A DNA stretch of 64,000 bases from Lentzea sp033794685 (lineage in GTDB: Bacteria > Actinomycetota > Actinomycetes > Mycobacteriales > Pseudonocardiaceae), in NCBI GenBank assembly GCA_033794685.1, contig JARAYZ010000001.1. One strand, given 5' to 3'. Shown here piece by piece: positions 1-8,467 of the stretch. The position numbers were made by a program, and so were the translations under genes. Each line of letters begins with the position of its first letter. Position 1 is the first letter of the stretch. The notes beneath the pieces are model-generated. The model was given only the letters and a program-made list of their open reading frames with translations, ran no database searches and was not told the origin of the DNA.

Positions 1-270
1 AAGGAGATCTCCTCCCGGATCACCACCGTGCTGAAGGACAGCACGGCCTGTCCTGGTGCGGTGTGCCGCACCGCCCGCTACGCCACACCCCCGGATGCGG
101 CCGGGCAGGACGTCCACGCCTGGACGACCGGGTACACGGACCGGATGGCGATCACGGTGCTCGTCACGACCGCGAACCCGAAGCAGCCGGTGACGGACGC
201 GGTGCGCCAGACGGTCGAGGACATCGGTCTGCCCAAGGCGATCTGGCAGGGGTTCGCGGAGAAGGCCTGA
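1..270 (+). CDS. Penicillin-binding-protein-like protein, C-terminal fragment
   Basis: The reading frame is open from base 1 and ends with TGA at 268-270, so only the last 89 residues are in the window. The end aligns by eye with the next gene: both have a KE-I/F-S/A-S/A-R-I/V-T stretch, then a cysteine-rich segment, then HAW followed by a YT motif and a hydrophobic strand (HAWTTGYTDRMAITVLVTT here, HAWMIEYTPQLAVVVFVGG next door). In class A/B penicillin-binding proteins this corresponds to the segment after the KTG motif (DAWFVGYTPQ). No KTG precedes HAW, so the transpeptidase site looks degenerate. The two genes are probably tandem paralogues in one operon (57 bp apart). What is upstream cannot be seen. 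Confidence 0.6.
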   Translation, partial: KEISSRITTVLKDSTACPGAVCRTARYATPPDAAGQDVHAWTTGYTDRMAITVLVTTANPKQPVTDAVRQTVEDIGLPKAIWQGFAEKA

Positions 271-327
271 GGCTGGACGGCACCGCTACATTCGGTTCCC
301 TGGGGGAGTTTCTCGCTGGGGGATTCG

Positions 328-1293
328 ATGAAGCGTTTCCTGCCCGTTCTGGGCGCGCTGGTTCTGCTCGCCGTGATCGTCGGAGCCGTTGTGTGGCAAC
401 GACCTGGGACGTCACCGGAGGCCATCGCCGCCGGTGACGTCGTGCTGCAGCACTCGGACGGCTCGATTCTGTGGCGTTCCGGTCAGCCGGAGACACCGCT
501 GGTCCGGCAGGTGCTGCGGGAACTCGGGACGACCGGGACGTCGCTCGACCAGCTTCGCGCCGCGGGCGGTGCTCTGGTGGTCACGACGATCGACTCCAAG
601 GCGCAGGCCGGTGCGACGGAGGTGATCCGTCAGTTGGCGGCCGCACGTCCGGCGTCGATCACGGCGGTCGACCCGGCCAGTGGCGGCGTGCGGGCCTACG
701 CGCCGGGCCACGATCCCGCCGCGGACTACGCCGGTGGTGTGGTGAGGGCCGCCGGTGAGGCGGCGCGGCCGTTCGGATCGGTGGCGCTCATGCGAGCGGC
801 CGGGGTGCCGGAGACCGCGGAGGTCGAGGGCACGAGGACGGACCTGCTCGCCACCGGTGAGGCTCTGCTGAGGCCACTCGACGTCGCGACCGCGTATGCG
901 ACCTTCGGGGCTGGAGGAGTGCACCACGACACGCACTTCATCACCCACGTCACCGAGGCGAGCGGCAAGACGCTGTACCGGGCGGTGGCCGAGGCCAGGC
1001 CCGCGCTGGGCCTGGATCCCGCGCGCAGCAAGGAGTTCGCGGCACGGGTCACCGAGGAACTGCGGGCCGGTCCGTCGTGCGTCAACCACCCGGAGGCGGC
1101 GTGCCTGCCCGTCGAGGTGAAGGACGGCGACGTGGTCCGGCACGCCTGGATGATCGAGTACACCCCTCAGCTGGCGGTCGTCGTCTTCGTGGGCGGCGAG
1201 TCCCGCGTCGCGGTGCAGGGCAGGCCGGTCACGGCGACGGGCCTGCCCAACGACATCCTGCGTGCGTTCCAACAGAAGCTGACGACCTGGTGA
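328..1293 (+). CDS. Membrane-anchored, catalytically degenerate penicillin-binding-like protein
   Basis: This 321-residue protein starts with one N-terminal transmembrane anchor (about residues 4-23), so the rest should lie outside the membrane. The body resembles the transpeptidase domain of class A penicillin-binding proteins in order: a TTIDSKAQ segment, a VDPASGG strand, a DYAGGV segment and LRPLDVATAYATFGAGGVHH, the usual 'TPLEMASAYATFANGG' region. The catalytic motifs look lost. The SxxK region reads GSVALM without the lysine, and the KTGT position reads KDGD. The domain is also short for the family. I infer a non-enzymatic cell-wall or beta-lactam-sensing role; a divergent active site is possible. 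The ATG at 328 is preceded by a purine-rich GGGGG stretch. Confidence 0.6.
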   Translation: MKRFLPVLGALVLLAVIVGAVVWQRPGTSPEAIAAGDVVLQHSDGSILWRSGQPETPLVRQVLRELGTTGTSLDQLRAAGGALVVTTIDSKAQAGATEVIRQLAAARPASITAVDPASGGVRAYAPGHDPAADYAGGVVRAAGEAARPFGSVALMRAAGVPETAEVEGTRTDLLATGEALLRPLDVATAYATFGAGGVHHDTHFITHVTEASGKTLYRAVAEARPALGLDPARSKEFAARVTEELRAGPSCVNHPEAACLPVEVKDGDVVRHAWMIEYTPQLAVVVFVGGESRVAVQGRPVTATGLPNDILRAFQQKLTTW

Positions 1294-2790
1294 CTAACCG
1301 ACGTGCCAGGTGTGCACGGGCTCACCCGCGTGCATCAGCTCCATGTACCGCTTGAGCATCCCGGACAACGCCGCGTCCCTCGACATGCCCCGTTCCTCCA
1401 GCAGCGCAACGGTTTCCCGCTGCCACGACGAACCCGTGCGCCGTGCGAGGCACCGCTGTTCGATCACGCCGAGGTAGCGCTCGCGGGCCTCGTCGGAGAC
1501 ACCGCAGTCACGCAGGCCCTCGTGCGCCATCGGCAGCAGCCGGCGCAGTACCAGCTCGTCCGGCGGGATCCAGCCGATGCCCGGCCAATACAGCTGAGCG
1601 TGCATGCCGTGCCTGGCGCCGGTGTAGAGGTTCTCCTCCGCCGCCTGGAACGACATCTGCGTCCACAGTGGACGCTCCTGCGAGGTGAGCGCGCGCTGGG
1701 CGCCGTAGAAGAAGGCGGCGTTGGCCATCGTGTCGAGCACCGTGGGGCCCGCGGGCAGGACCCGGTTCTCGACGCGCAGGTGCGGCACGCCGTCGACGAC
1801 GTCGTACACCGGGCGGTTCCAGCGCCAGATCGTGCCGTTGTGCAGGCGCAGCTCGGAAAGGCGAGGCGCGCCACCGGCTTCCAGGACCTCCAACGGGTCC
1901 TCGTCGTCGGTTTCGGGCAGCAGACTGGGGAAGTAGCGCACGTTCTCCTCGAACAGGTCGAAGATCGACGTGATCCACCGCTCGCCGAACCACACGCGCG
2001 GGCGCACACCCTGGTTCTTCAGCTCGTCCGGGCGGGTGTCGGTCGCCTGTTCGAACAACGGGATGCGGGTCTCGTGCCACAACGCCTTGCCCAGCAGGAA
2101 AGCCGAGTTCGCGGCGATGGCGACCTGCACACCCGCCAGGCACTGCGCGGCGTTCCAGTGCGCGGCGAAGTGCGTCGGCTCGACCTGCAGGTGCAACTGC
2201 ACCGAGGTGCACGCGGCCTCCGGCAGGATCGACTCCGCGTAGCTCAGGAGCTTCTCCGGCCCCTTGCCCGGCATCGCCGGGCCCTCCATGCGCAGCACCA
2301 TCTCCTCGCCACGGGCTTTGAAGATGGTGTCGTTGAGCAGCGCGTACCGCGGTGCCTCGGAGAGCCACTTGCGGTCGAAGTGCCTCTCCCGCAACGTCGG
2401 CAGCACGCCGATCATGGCCAGGTTGGCGCCCACGTCCTGCGCCTTGGCGTCGGCGTTGTCGAGTGACTGCCGCAGCTCCTCTTCCAGGCCGAGCATCTCA
2501 CCCCCGGCGAGCTCGCGCGGGGGGACGTTGATCTCGAGGTTCTGCTGTCCCAGCTCCAGGGTGTAGGAGGGATCGTCGATCTTCTCGAGGACCTCCGAGT
2601 TCGCCATCGCCGGACGCATCGCGTCGTCGACGAGGTTCAGCTCGATCTCGAGCCCCATCTGCCTGCGGGGAAAGGAAAATGTGTCTTCGGCCAGCATCGT
2701 GGCCAGTGCGTCGAGACTCCGCTGCATCTTCTCGCGATAACGCTGGCGATCGTCTCTGGTGAACGTGCGGCTGGACACGTCGCTTCCCAT
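1294..2790 (-). CDS. Glutamate-cysteine ligase family 2 (GCS2) protein
   Basis: This 498-residue protein matches the actinobacterial GCS2-type ligases. The N-terminal part has MGLEIELNLVDD, the acidic metal/ATP-binding strand of the glutamine-synthetase-like fold, followed by ELGQQNLEINVPP, a second conserved acidic stretch. Family members join glutamate to the amine of cysteine or a related molecule using ATP. These organisms use mycothiol rather than glutathione, so the substrate is uncertain; an EgtA-like role in ergothioneine synthesis is possible, but no egtBCD genes are adjacent. The gene converges on its neighbour with the two stop codons touching (TGA 1291-1293, then TAG on the minus strand), leaving no room for a separate terminator. 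Confidence 0.75.
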   Translation of the reverse strand: MGSDVSSRTFTRDDRQRYREKMQRSLDALATMLAEDTFSFPRRQMGLEIELNLVDDAMRPAMANSEVLEKIDDPSYTLELGQQNLEINVPPRELAGGEMLGLEEELRQSLDNADAKAQDVGANLAMIGVLPTLRERHFDRKWLSEAPRYALLNDTIFKARGEEMVLRMEGPAMPGKGPEKLLSYAESILPEAACTSVQLHLQVEPTHFAAHWNAAQCLAGVQVAIAANSAFLLGKALWHETRIPLFEQATDTRPDELKNQGVRPRVWFGERWITSIFDLFEENVRYFPSLLPETDDEDPLEVLEAGGAPRLSELRLHNGTIWRWNRPVYDVVDGVPHLRVENRVLPAGPTVLDTMANAAFFYGAQRALTSQERPLWTQMSFQAAEENLYTGARHGMHAQLYWPGIGWIPPDELVLRRLLPMAHEGLRDCGVSDEARERYLGVIEQRCLARRTGSSWQRETVALLEERGMSRDAALSGMLKRYMELMHAGEPVHTWHVG

Positions 2791-2908
2791 GCCGCTACCC
2801 CTTCGCTCGGCGCCGGTGGGCGCGGGCCAGGCGGAACGCCAAAAGTGACACAGCGGAATCCCCCTTTACATCGCCCAAATCGGTGCTCTCTGTCACGTCG
2901 AGGTAACA

Positions 2909-2928
2909 ACCAGCGATCATCCGCTGGT
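2909..2928. other. Small perfect hairpin before the SpoU gene
   Basis: ACCAGCG (2909-2915) pairs perfectly with CGCTGGT (2922-2928) around a six-base loop. It lies in the 218-bp gap between two divergently transcribed genes, about 80 bases before the SpoU start. It could be an operator or part of a leader; nothing else in the gap is recognisable. Confidence 0.4.
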
Positions 2929-3008
2929 CGGGCGTGTGCGGTTCCGCCCTCCGGACTACCTCGCCTGTTCCACCTCACGCCGGATGCGAAACTTCCGGAG
3001 TGGCTGAC

Positions 3009-3791
3009 GTGATCGAGATCTACGACCCGGCTGATGCCCGGCTGGACGACTTCCGCGACCTGTCGACGGCCGATCGCAGGCCCGACCGGCCGGGAGGACG
3101 GGGTCTCGTCATCGCCGAGGGCGTCGTGGTGGTGGAACGTCTGCTGGCATCGCCGTACCCGGTGCGCGGGCTGCTCGGGGTGAGGCGCAGGATCGAGGCG
3201 CTGGACCTTTCTGACCTGGACGTTCCCGCCTACGTGACGTCAGCAGAGGTTATGGCGTCGGCCGTCGGTTTCCACTTGAACCGGGGTGTACTCGCGGCCG
3301 CCGATCGCGCTCCCGAGGTGTCGTTCGAGGAGCTCGCCGCGAGGTCCCAGCGCCTGGCCGTGCTGGAAGGCGTGGGCGACCACGAGAACCTGGGTTCGAT
3401 CTTCCGCAACGCCGCCGCACTGGGTGTGGACGGCGTGGTTCTCGGTCCGGGATGCAGCGACCCGCTCTACCGCCGCAGCGTGCGCGTGTCGATGGGGCAC
3501 GTGCTGCGCGTGCCGTTCGCTACCACGGATGAGTGGCCCGCGGCGCTGAACTTGTTGCGACAAAAGGGTTACACCGTCGCCGCTCTGACGCCGCGCCCGT
3601 CGGCCGTGCAACTTGCAGACGCGGGTTTGCGCGGCCGGCGCGTGGCGGTGCTGCTGGGTTCGGAGGGGCCGGGCCTCACCGACGAGGCGATCGACGCCGC
3701 GGACGTCGCGGTGCGCATCCCGATGTCGTCGGGCGTGGACTCGCTGAACGTGGCCACCGCGGGCGCGGTGGCGTTCCACGCGCTTCTCTAG
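3009..3791 (+). CDS. SpoU/TrmH-family RNA 2'-O-methyltransferase
   Basis: This protein of about 260 residues is a SPOUT-class RNA methyltransferase that uses S-adenosylmethionine to methylate a ribose 2'-OH in rRNA or tRNA. The three family motifs are visible: ENLGSIFRNAAALGVDGVVL (motif 1), the VLLGSEGPGL loop (motif 2) and IPMSSGVDSLNVATAGAV (motif 3, the knot that binds SAM). The N-terminal part is the usual RNA-substrate-binding domain. I chose GTG 3009 because GGAG at 2997-3000 sits eight bases before it; GTG 3000 overlaps that sequence, and 2934 is also in frame. The mycobacterial counterpart is probably Rv0881, which is likewise followed by a DUF2537 gene. The stop shares a CTAG with the converging neighbour. 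Confidence 0.85.
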   Translation: MIEIYDPADARLDDFRDLSTADRRPDRPGGRGLVIAEGVVVVERLLASPYPVRGLLGVRRRIEALDLSDLDVPAYVTSAEVMASAVGFHLNRGVLAAADRAPEVSFEELAARSQRLAVLEGVGDHENLGSIFRNAAALGVDGVVLGPGCSDPLYRRSVRVSMGHVLRVPFATTDEWPAALNLLRQKGYTVAALTPRPSAVQLADAGLRGRRVAVLLGSEGPGLTDEAIDAADVAVRIPMSSGVDSLNVATAGAVAFHALL

Positions 3792-4390
3792 AGCAGGGTC
3801 AGGATCAGCGCGAGCCAGGCGACCAGGACCCCGGTCACGACGCCGTACGCGACCCAGCGCCACACCGGCACCCTGCGCCCGAGCCACACGCTGGGGGCCA
3901 GGCCGCCGACCACCAGCACGTTCGCCACGAGCGCGAGCCACCGGCTGGTCTCACCCAGGCCCAGCGACAGCGACACGACTGTCACCGTCACGATCGCGGC
4001 CGTGATGACGCTGACCGTGAGCCCGGTGCCCCACGGCGTCGGTTCGGGCTCGTCCTCGACCAGCGTGCGCACCGGGACCTCCGCGGGGGCGGCCTCGGGC
4101 GCGTCGACGGTGAGCAGGTCGCCGCTGACCGGGTCGGTGTAGCTGACGGGGGAGTTCATGACCGTGGCGAGCCTGCCCGCGAGCTGCTTGCCCCGGCGGG
4201 CGATGAGAGCGCTGGCCACACCGTCCGAGGGCGTCTCGGCGCGTCCGACGGCGTCGGCCACCTTCGCCCACTCGTGCAGCGCCTCGGCCAGGTCGGAACC
4301 CAGGGGCAGGCTGTGCGGGTCGACCTCGCGCTCACCGGTGGCGTCTTCCCCGGCGAGCACGGCGCGGCCGTCCCGGACTCGCAACTCCAC
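3788..4390 (-). CDS. DUF2537 family membrane protein
   Basis: This 200-residue protein has a soluble N-terminal half and three or four hydrophobic helices in the last 90 residues (starting near GLTVSVITAAIVTVTVVS and ending WLALILTLL). The layout and the position next to the SpoU gene match the DUF2537 family of mycobacteria and relatives, whose function is unknown. I chose GTG at 4390 because GAGGAGGG lies 5-6 bases upstream on the minus strand; a longer frame to 4570 would run through the terminator-like stem at 4466-4508. The stop (TAG, 3788-3790) overlaps the SpoU stop in a shared CTAG. Confidence 0.7.
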   Translation of the reverse strand: MELRVRDGRAVLAGEDATGEREVDPHSLPLGSDLAEALHEWAKVADAVGRAETPSDGVASALIARRGKQLAGRLATVMNSPVSYTDPVSGDLLTVDAPEAAPAEVPVRTLVEDEPEPTPWGTGLTVSVITAAIVTVTVVSLSLGLGETSRWLALVANVLVVGGLAPSVWLGRRVPVWRWVAYGVVTGVLVAWLALILTLL

Positions 4391-4465
4391 TGCGCCCTCC
4401 TCGGTCTTGACCTTCGGCCAGAAACCTATCGGACGGGAGGGGCGTGGAGAACAAACGACGTCGTG

Positions 4466-4508
4466 AGGTCGCGTTCGCGCCAGATCCCCATTGGCGCGAA
4501 CGCGACCT
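4466..4508. terminator. 17-bp perfect stem-loop
   Basis: Bases 4466-4482 pair perfectly with 4492-4508 around a nine-base loop, giving a very stable G+C-rich hairpin. There is no T-run, as is common for actinobacterial terminators. It begins seven bases beyond the exporter stop codon at 4515 and would terminate the exporter operon; it also separates it from the DUF2537 gene, which is transcribed in the same direction. Confidence 0.7.
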
Positions 4509-4514
4509 TCCGGC

Positions 4515-6350
4515 CTACGCGAGCGAGTCGCGCCAGGCCGTGTGCAGGGCCGCGAACCGGCCCCGCTCACCGATCAGCTCCTCGGGGGAGCCGTCTTCCA
4601 CCACAATGCCACCATCGAGCACCAGGACGCGGTCCGCGATCAGGACCGTCGACAGGCGGTGGGCGATGATGAACGCCGTCCGGTCGGCGAGCACTGTCTC
4701 CAGGGCTGCCTGCACGGCGCGTTCGGTGGGTACGTCCAAGGACGATGTTGCCTCATCCAGGACCAGCACCGCGGGGTCTGCCAGAAACGCGCGGGCGAAG
4801 GCGACCATTTGGCGCTGTCCGGCGGACAGGCGGCCACCCCGTTTGCGCACATCCGTGTCGTAGCCGTCCGGGAGGGCGGCGATGAACTCGTGCGCACCCA
4901 CCTCGGCCGCGGCGGCCTCGATCTCCGCCCGGGACGCCGACGGACGACCCAGGGCGATGTTGTCGGCCACCGAACCGGAGAACAGGAAGTTCTCCTGCGT
5001 CACCATCACCACGGCCCGGCGCAGGTCCGTGTCCGCCACCGAACGCAGGTCCGTGCCGTCGAGCCGCACGGACCCCGTGGACGGGTCGTAGAAGCGGGCC
5101 ACGAGCTTCGCCACCGTGGTCTTGCCGGCGCCGGTCGCGCCCACCAGGGCCACGGTCTGGCCCGCCGGCACGTCCAGCGAGAACCGCGGCAGCACCAGCC
5201 GGGGTGTGCCGGGGTACTGGAACTCCACGTCGGCGAACCGGACGGCGCCCCGTGCGTGCGCCAGAGCCACCGGCGACGACGGTTCCGGCACGGACGGCCG
5301 TTCCTCCAGGACGCCCGAGATCTTCTCCAGGGCGGCGGTCGCGGAGGAGTAGGAGTTCGCGAACATCGCCAGCTCGTCGAACGGGTCGTAGAAGCGGCGC
5401 AGGTACAGCATGAACGCCGCCAGCACGCCCAGTTCGACGGCACCGTCGGCGACCCGGAAGGCACCCCACGCCAGCACGACCGCCAGCGACACGTTGCCGA
5501 TCGCGCGGATCGTCGAGACGAACGTGGCCATCACGCCCAGCGCGTCGGTGTTCGCGTCGCGGAACTGGCCGTTGAAGCCCGACATGATCTGCTCGTTGCG
5601 GGGCTGGCGCCGGAACGCCTGCACCGCGCGGATGCCGTTCATGGACTCCACGAACTGCACGATGATCTTGGCGATCGCGCCGCGCGTGCCCCGGTACGCC
5701 TCCATCGAACGGCGGCGGAACCAGCGCCACAGGAAGAACAACGGCAGGAAGCCCGCGATCACGACCGACGCCAGCGGAGCGTCGAGCCACAGCAGGATCA
5801 CCGCGATGCCGACCACCGACAGCGCCGCGTTGAACAGGCTGTCGAGGCCCTCCTCCAGCAGGTCCTGCAACGAGTCCACGTCGCTGGTCAGGCGGGAGAT
5901 CACCTTGCCGGACGTGTACGACTCGTGGAAACCGACCGACAGGCTCTGCGAGTGCCGGAAGATCCGGCCCCGCAGGTCCAGCAGCAGGTCCTGGCCGACG
6001 CGGCCGGAGACCCGCAGGAACGCCCAGCGCAGGAACGTCGTCAGCAGCGCGCAGACCGCGTAGCCGACGACGCACCAGACCAGGATCGCCGGACCGCCGC
6101 CGACCGCGGCCGGGATGCCGCGGTCGATCGCGGCGGCGATCAGCAACGGGCCCGCGAGCGCCGCCAGGTTGCCGCCGACCACCGCCGCGATCGCCAGCGA
6201 CGTGCGGGCGACGTGCGGGCGCAGCAACGAGCCCAGCAGCTTGCGCGAGCGGGCCTGCAGGCGCAGACCCGTCGAGTGCGAGAGCTCCTCGATCTCCTCG
6301 GCGGCGACGCCGCGCCACTCTTCTTCTTGCGTGACAGTCACTTCACTCAC
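4515..6350 (-). CDS. ABC exporter, consensus-site subunit (TMD-NBD)
   Basis: This half-transporter of 611 residues has six membrane helices in the first 330 residues and an ABC ATPase domain after that. The ATPase motifs are intact: Walker A GATGAGKTT, Q-loop TQENFLFS, signature LSAGQRQ, Walker B LVLDEATSS with the catalytic glutamate, and the switch histidine in IIAHRLST. It pairs with the preceding gene as a heterodimer that exports hydrophobic compounds, lipids or drugs from the cytoplasm or inner leaflet; the substrate cannot be read from sequence. The start is GTG 6350, which overlaps the upstream stop as GTGA, so the two subunits are translationally coupled. An in-frame extension to 6719 would lie inside the partner gene. 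Confidence 0.88.
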   Translation of the reverse strand: MSEVTVTQEEEWRGVAAEEIEELSHSTGLRLQARSRKLLGSLLRPHVARTSLAIAAVVGGNLAALAGPLLIAAAIDRGIPAAVGGGPAILVWCVVGYAVCALLTTFLRWAFLRVSGRVGQDLLLDLRGRIFRHSQSLSVGFHESYTSGKVISRLTSDVDSLQDLLEEGLDSLFNAALSVVGIAVILLWLDAPLASVVIAGFLPLFFLWRWFRRRSMEAYRGTRGAIAKIIVQFVESMNGIRAVQAFRRQPRNEQIMSGFNGQFRDANTDALGVMATFVSTIRAIGNVSLAVVLAWGAFRVADGAVELGVLAAFMLYLRRFYDPFDELAMFANSYSSATAALEKISGVLEERPSVPEPSSPVALAHARGAVRFADVEFQYPGTPRLVLPRFSLDVPAGQTVALVGATGAGKTTVAKLVARFYDPSTGSVRLDGTDLRSVADTDLRRAVVMVTQENFLFSGSVADNIALGRPSASRAEIEAAAAEVGAHEFIAALPDGYDTDVRKRGGRLSAGQRQMVAFARAFLADPAVLVLDEATSSLDVPTERAVQAALETVLADRTAFIIAHRLSTVLIADRVLVLDGGIVVEDGSPEELIGERGRFAALHTAWRDSLA

Positions 6351-8119
6351 GACGCCACCTCCTCTTCGACCAGGTCGTCGTCCATTGAGGACAGCAGACG
6401 CTTGTACTCCTCGTTGGTGTCCAACAGCTCCCGGTGCGAACCGATCGCCTCGATCTTGCCGTCGACCAGCAACGCCACCCGGTCGGCCAGCTGCACGGTC
6501 GACGACCGGTGTGCCACCACCAGCGCCGTCGTGTCGCGCAGCACGCGCCGCAGCGCACCCTCCACCTCGGCCTCGGTGTGGACGTCCAACGCCGACAGCG
6601 GGTCGTCCAGCACCAGCACCGCCGGCTTGCCGACGACCGCGCGGGCCAGTGCCAGTCGTTGCCGCTGACCACCGGACAGCGACAGGCCCTGCTCGCCGAT
6701 CCGGGTCGCGAGACCCCACGGCAGCGCGTCCACGAACTCCTCCGCCTTGGCCACCCGCAACGCCTCGCGCACCTGCGCCTCGGTGACGTCCGGCAGGCCC
6801 AGGCCCACGTTCTCGGTCACCGACGCGGAGAACAGCACGGGCTCCTCGAACGCCATGCCGACCACGGTCCGCAGGTCCTCCAGCGAGAGGTCCCGCACGT
6901 CGGTGCCGTCGATCGTGATCCGGCCGCCGGTCACGTCCGCGAGCCGGGGCACGAGCGCGGTCAGCGTCGTCTTGCCCGACCCCGTCGCGCCGACCAGCGC
7001 GAGCGTCTCACCGGGGTGCAGGTCGAGGTCGATGCCCGACAGGACCTCGCGGCCGTCTTCGAACGCGAACCGCACGCCCTCGAAACGAACGTGCCCGCGC
7101 AGCGGTGCGGGCAGCGGCGCGGGCGAGGCGGGGCCGGTGATCGCGACGGGGGAGTCGACGACCTCCCAGTAGCGTTCCAGGGCCGAGGCGGCCTGGTTCG
7201 TCTCCGCCAGCAACCAGCCGATGGAGTCGATCGGCCAGCGCAGGTAAGCGCTCACCGCGACCGCCGCGACCAGCGTGCCGACCGTCATCCAGCCCTGCAC
7301 GATGCCCACCGTGCCGACGGCGAGCATGCCCGCGATCGACAGCTCCGGCAGCACGATCAGCACCGACCACAGCGCGGCCAGGATCGAGATCTTGTTCAGC
7401 TCGGTCGTCCGCAGCTCACGAGCCTGCGCCACGAACCGCTTGGACAGCTCCGGCCCGCGCCCGAACGCCTTGAGCACCCGGATGCCGAGCACCGACTCCT
7501 CGACCGTCGTGGTCAGGTCGCCCGCCTGGTCCTGCGCCTGACGTGCGACGACCTTGAACTTCGCCTCGAAGAAGTACGAGATGACGATCAACGGCAGCGC
7601 ACCGCACAGCGACACGACCATCAGCCACGGCGAGAGCGCCGCGATGATGCCCAGCCCGATCACCACGACCACGCTGTTCACGATCAGGAACACGATCGCG
7701 AACGCCACGAACCGCCGCACGGTCGTGAGGTCGTTCGTCGCACGGGACAGCAACTGACCCGACTGCCACCTGTCGTGGAACGACACCGGCAGCCGCTGGA
7801 GATGTTTGTAGAGGTCGAACCGCATGGTCGCCTCCACCTGGGCGGCGGGCCGGGCGACGACCTTGCGGCGGATGTAGAACAGCGCCGCCTCGCCGATGCC
7901 GAGCACCAGCACGCCCAGGATCAGCCACGGCAGCGGACCGGTCTGCTTGTTCTGAATCGGGCCGTCGACGATGCGCTGCGTGAGCAGCGGGATGCCGAGA
8001 CCGCACAGCATCGCGAGCATCGTCGCCGACAGCACGACAGTCATCCGTGCGCGGTGCGGCCGCACGTACGGCCACAACCTCCGCAAGGTCTGAATTGTCG
8101 AGTTACGTTGATCGCTCAC
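6347..8119 (-). CDS. ABC exporter, degenerate-site subunit (TMD-NBD)
   Basis: This half-transporter of 590 residues is the first gene of a two-gene exporter operon. Six membrane helices lie in residues 20-320 and the ATPase domain follows, with Walker A GATGSGKTT near residue 377 and signature LSGGQRQR. Walker B reads LVLDDPLSALD, so the catalytic glutamate is aspartate, and the Q-loop glutamine is replaced in AFEEPVLFS. This is the pattern of the non-hydrolysing site in heterodimeric exporters such as BmrCD and TM287/288, so one of the two ATP sites probably turns over slowly. GTG 8119 is chosen because a GGAGGGGG stretch lies about eight bases upstream; an in-frame start at 8176 lacks one. 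Confidence 0.85.
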   Translation of the reverse strand: MSDQRNSTIQTLRRLWPYVRPHRARMTVVLSATMLAMLCGLGIPLLTQRIVDGPIQNKQTGPLPWLILGVLVLGIGEAALFYIRRKVVARPAAQVEATMRFDLYKHLQRLPVSFHDRWQSGQLLSRATNDLTTVRRFVAFAIVFLIVNSVVVVIGLGIIAALSPWLMVVSLCGALPLIVISYFFEAKFKVVARQAQDQAGDLTTTVEESVLGIRVLKAFGRGPELSKRFVAQARELRTTELNKISILAALWSVLIVLPELSIAGMLAVGTVGIVQGWMTVGTLVAAVAVSAYLRWPIDSIGWLLAETNQAASALERYWEVVDSPVAITGPASPAPLPAPLRGHVRFEGVRFAFEDGREVLSGIDLDLHPGETLALVGATGSGKTTLTALVPRLADVTGGRITIDGTDVRDLSLEDLRTVVGMAFEEPVLFSASVTENVGLGLPDVTEAQVREALRVAKAEEFVDALPWGLATRIGEQGLSLSGGQRQRLALARAVVGKPAVLVLDDPLSALDVHTEAEVEGALRRVLRDTTALVVAHRSSTVQLADRVALLVDGKIEAIGSHRELLDTNEEYKRLLSSMDDDLVEEEVAS

Positions 8120-8233
8120 GCGACGGGCCCCCTCCAGGTCGTCTCCAAAGTACGAAGTCCGACCGGCATTCAGCATCCGGTTTTCTGCCCAACGGAGCCT
8201 TCAGGCTCGACTTAGGTCGAGGTCAAGGGCACG

Positions 8234-8467
8234 ATGACCACCATGACGCGGTTTCTGCGCACCGAGCAGACGATGGCGTTTCCACACGGACGGCTGATCG
8301 CCTCACGCGACGGGGCGAACTACGTCCTAGCGCCGGACGGGTGGGACAAGCTGGCCGGGGCACGCCCCAGACACGCCGTGCTGGTCTCGCGCGAGGACGC
8401 CGAGGACTGGTGCGAACGCGAGGGCTGGAACCTGCACCTGCTCGACGAGGTGCCTACGCCCTCTTGA
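8234..8467 (+). CDS. Small conserved-type hypothetical protein
   Basis: This 77-residue soluble protein has no signal or membrane segment. It is rich in charged and aromatic residues with a VLVSREDAEDWCEREGWNLHLLDEVP end, which looks like a folded alpha/beta domain rather than random translation. I do not recognise the family. It starts about 110 bp from the divergent exporter operon and its last 14 bases overlap the end of the converging membrane protein. A short palindrome, CTCGAC-TTAG-GTCGAG, sits just before the start and could be an operator. Confidence 0.5.
   Translation: MTTMTRFLRTEQTMAFPHGRLIASRDGANYVLAPDGWDKLAGARPRHAVLVSREDAEDWCEREGWNLHLLDEVPTPS

Noticed and set aside
4491..6668. 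A 725-codon plus-strand frame antisense to the exporter subunit
   Set aside because: It mirrors the ABC exporter codon pattern, is rich in Arg/His/Gln repeats, and lacks any domain; the opposite strand has full ABC motifs.
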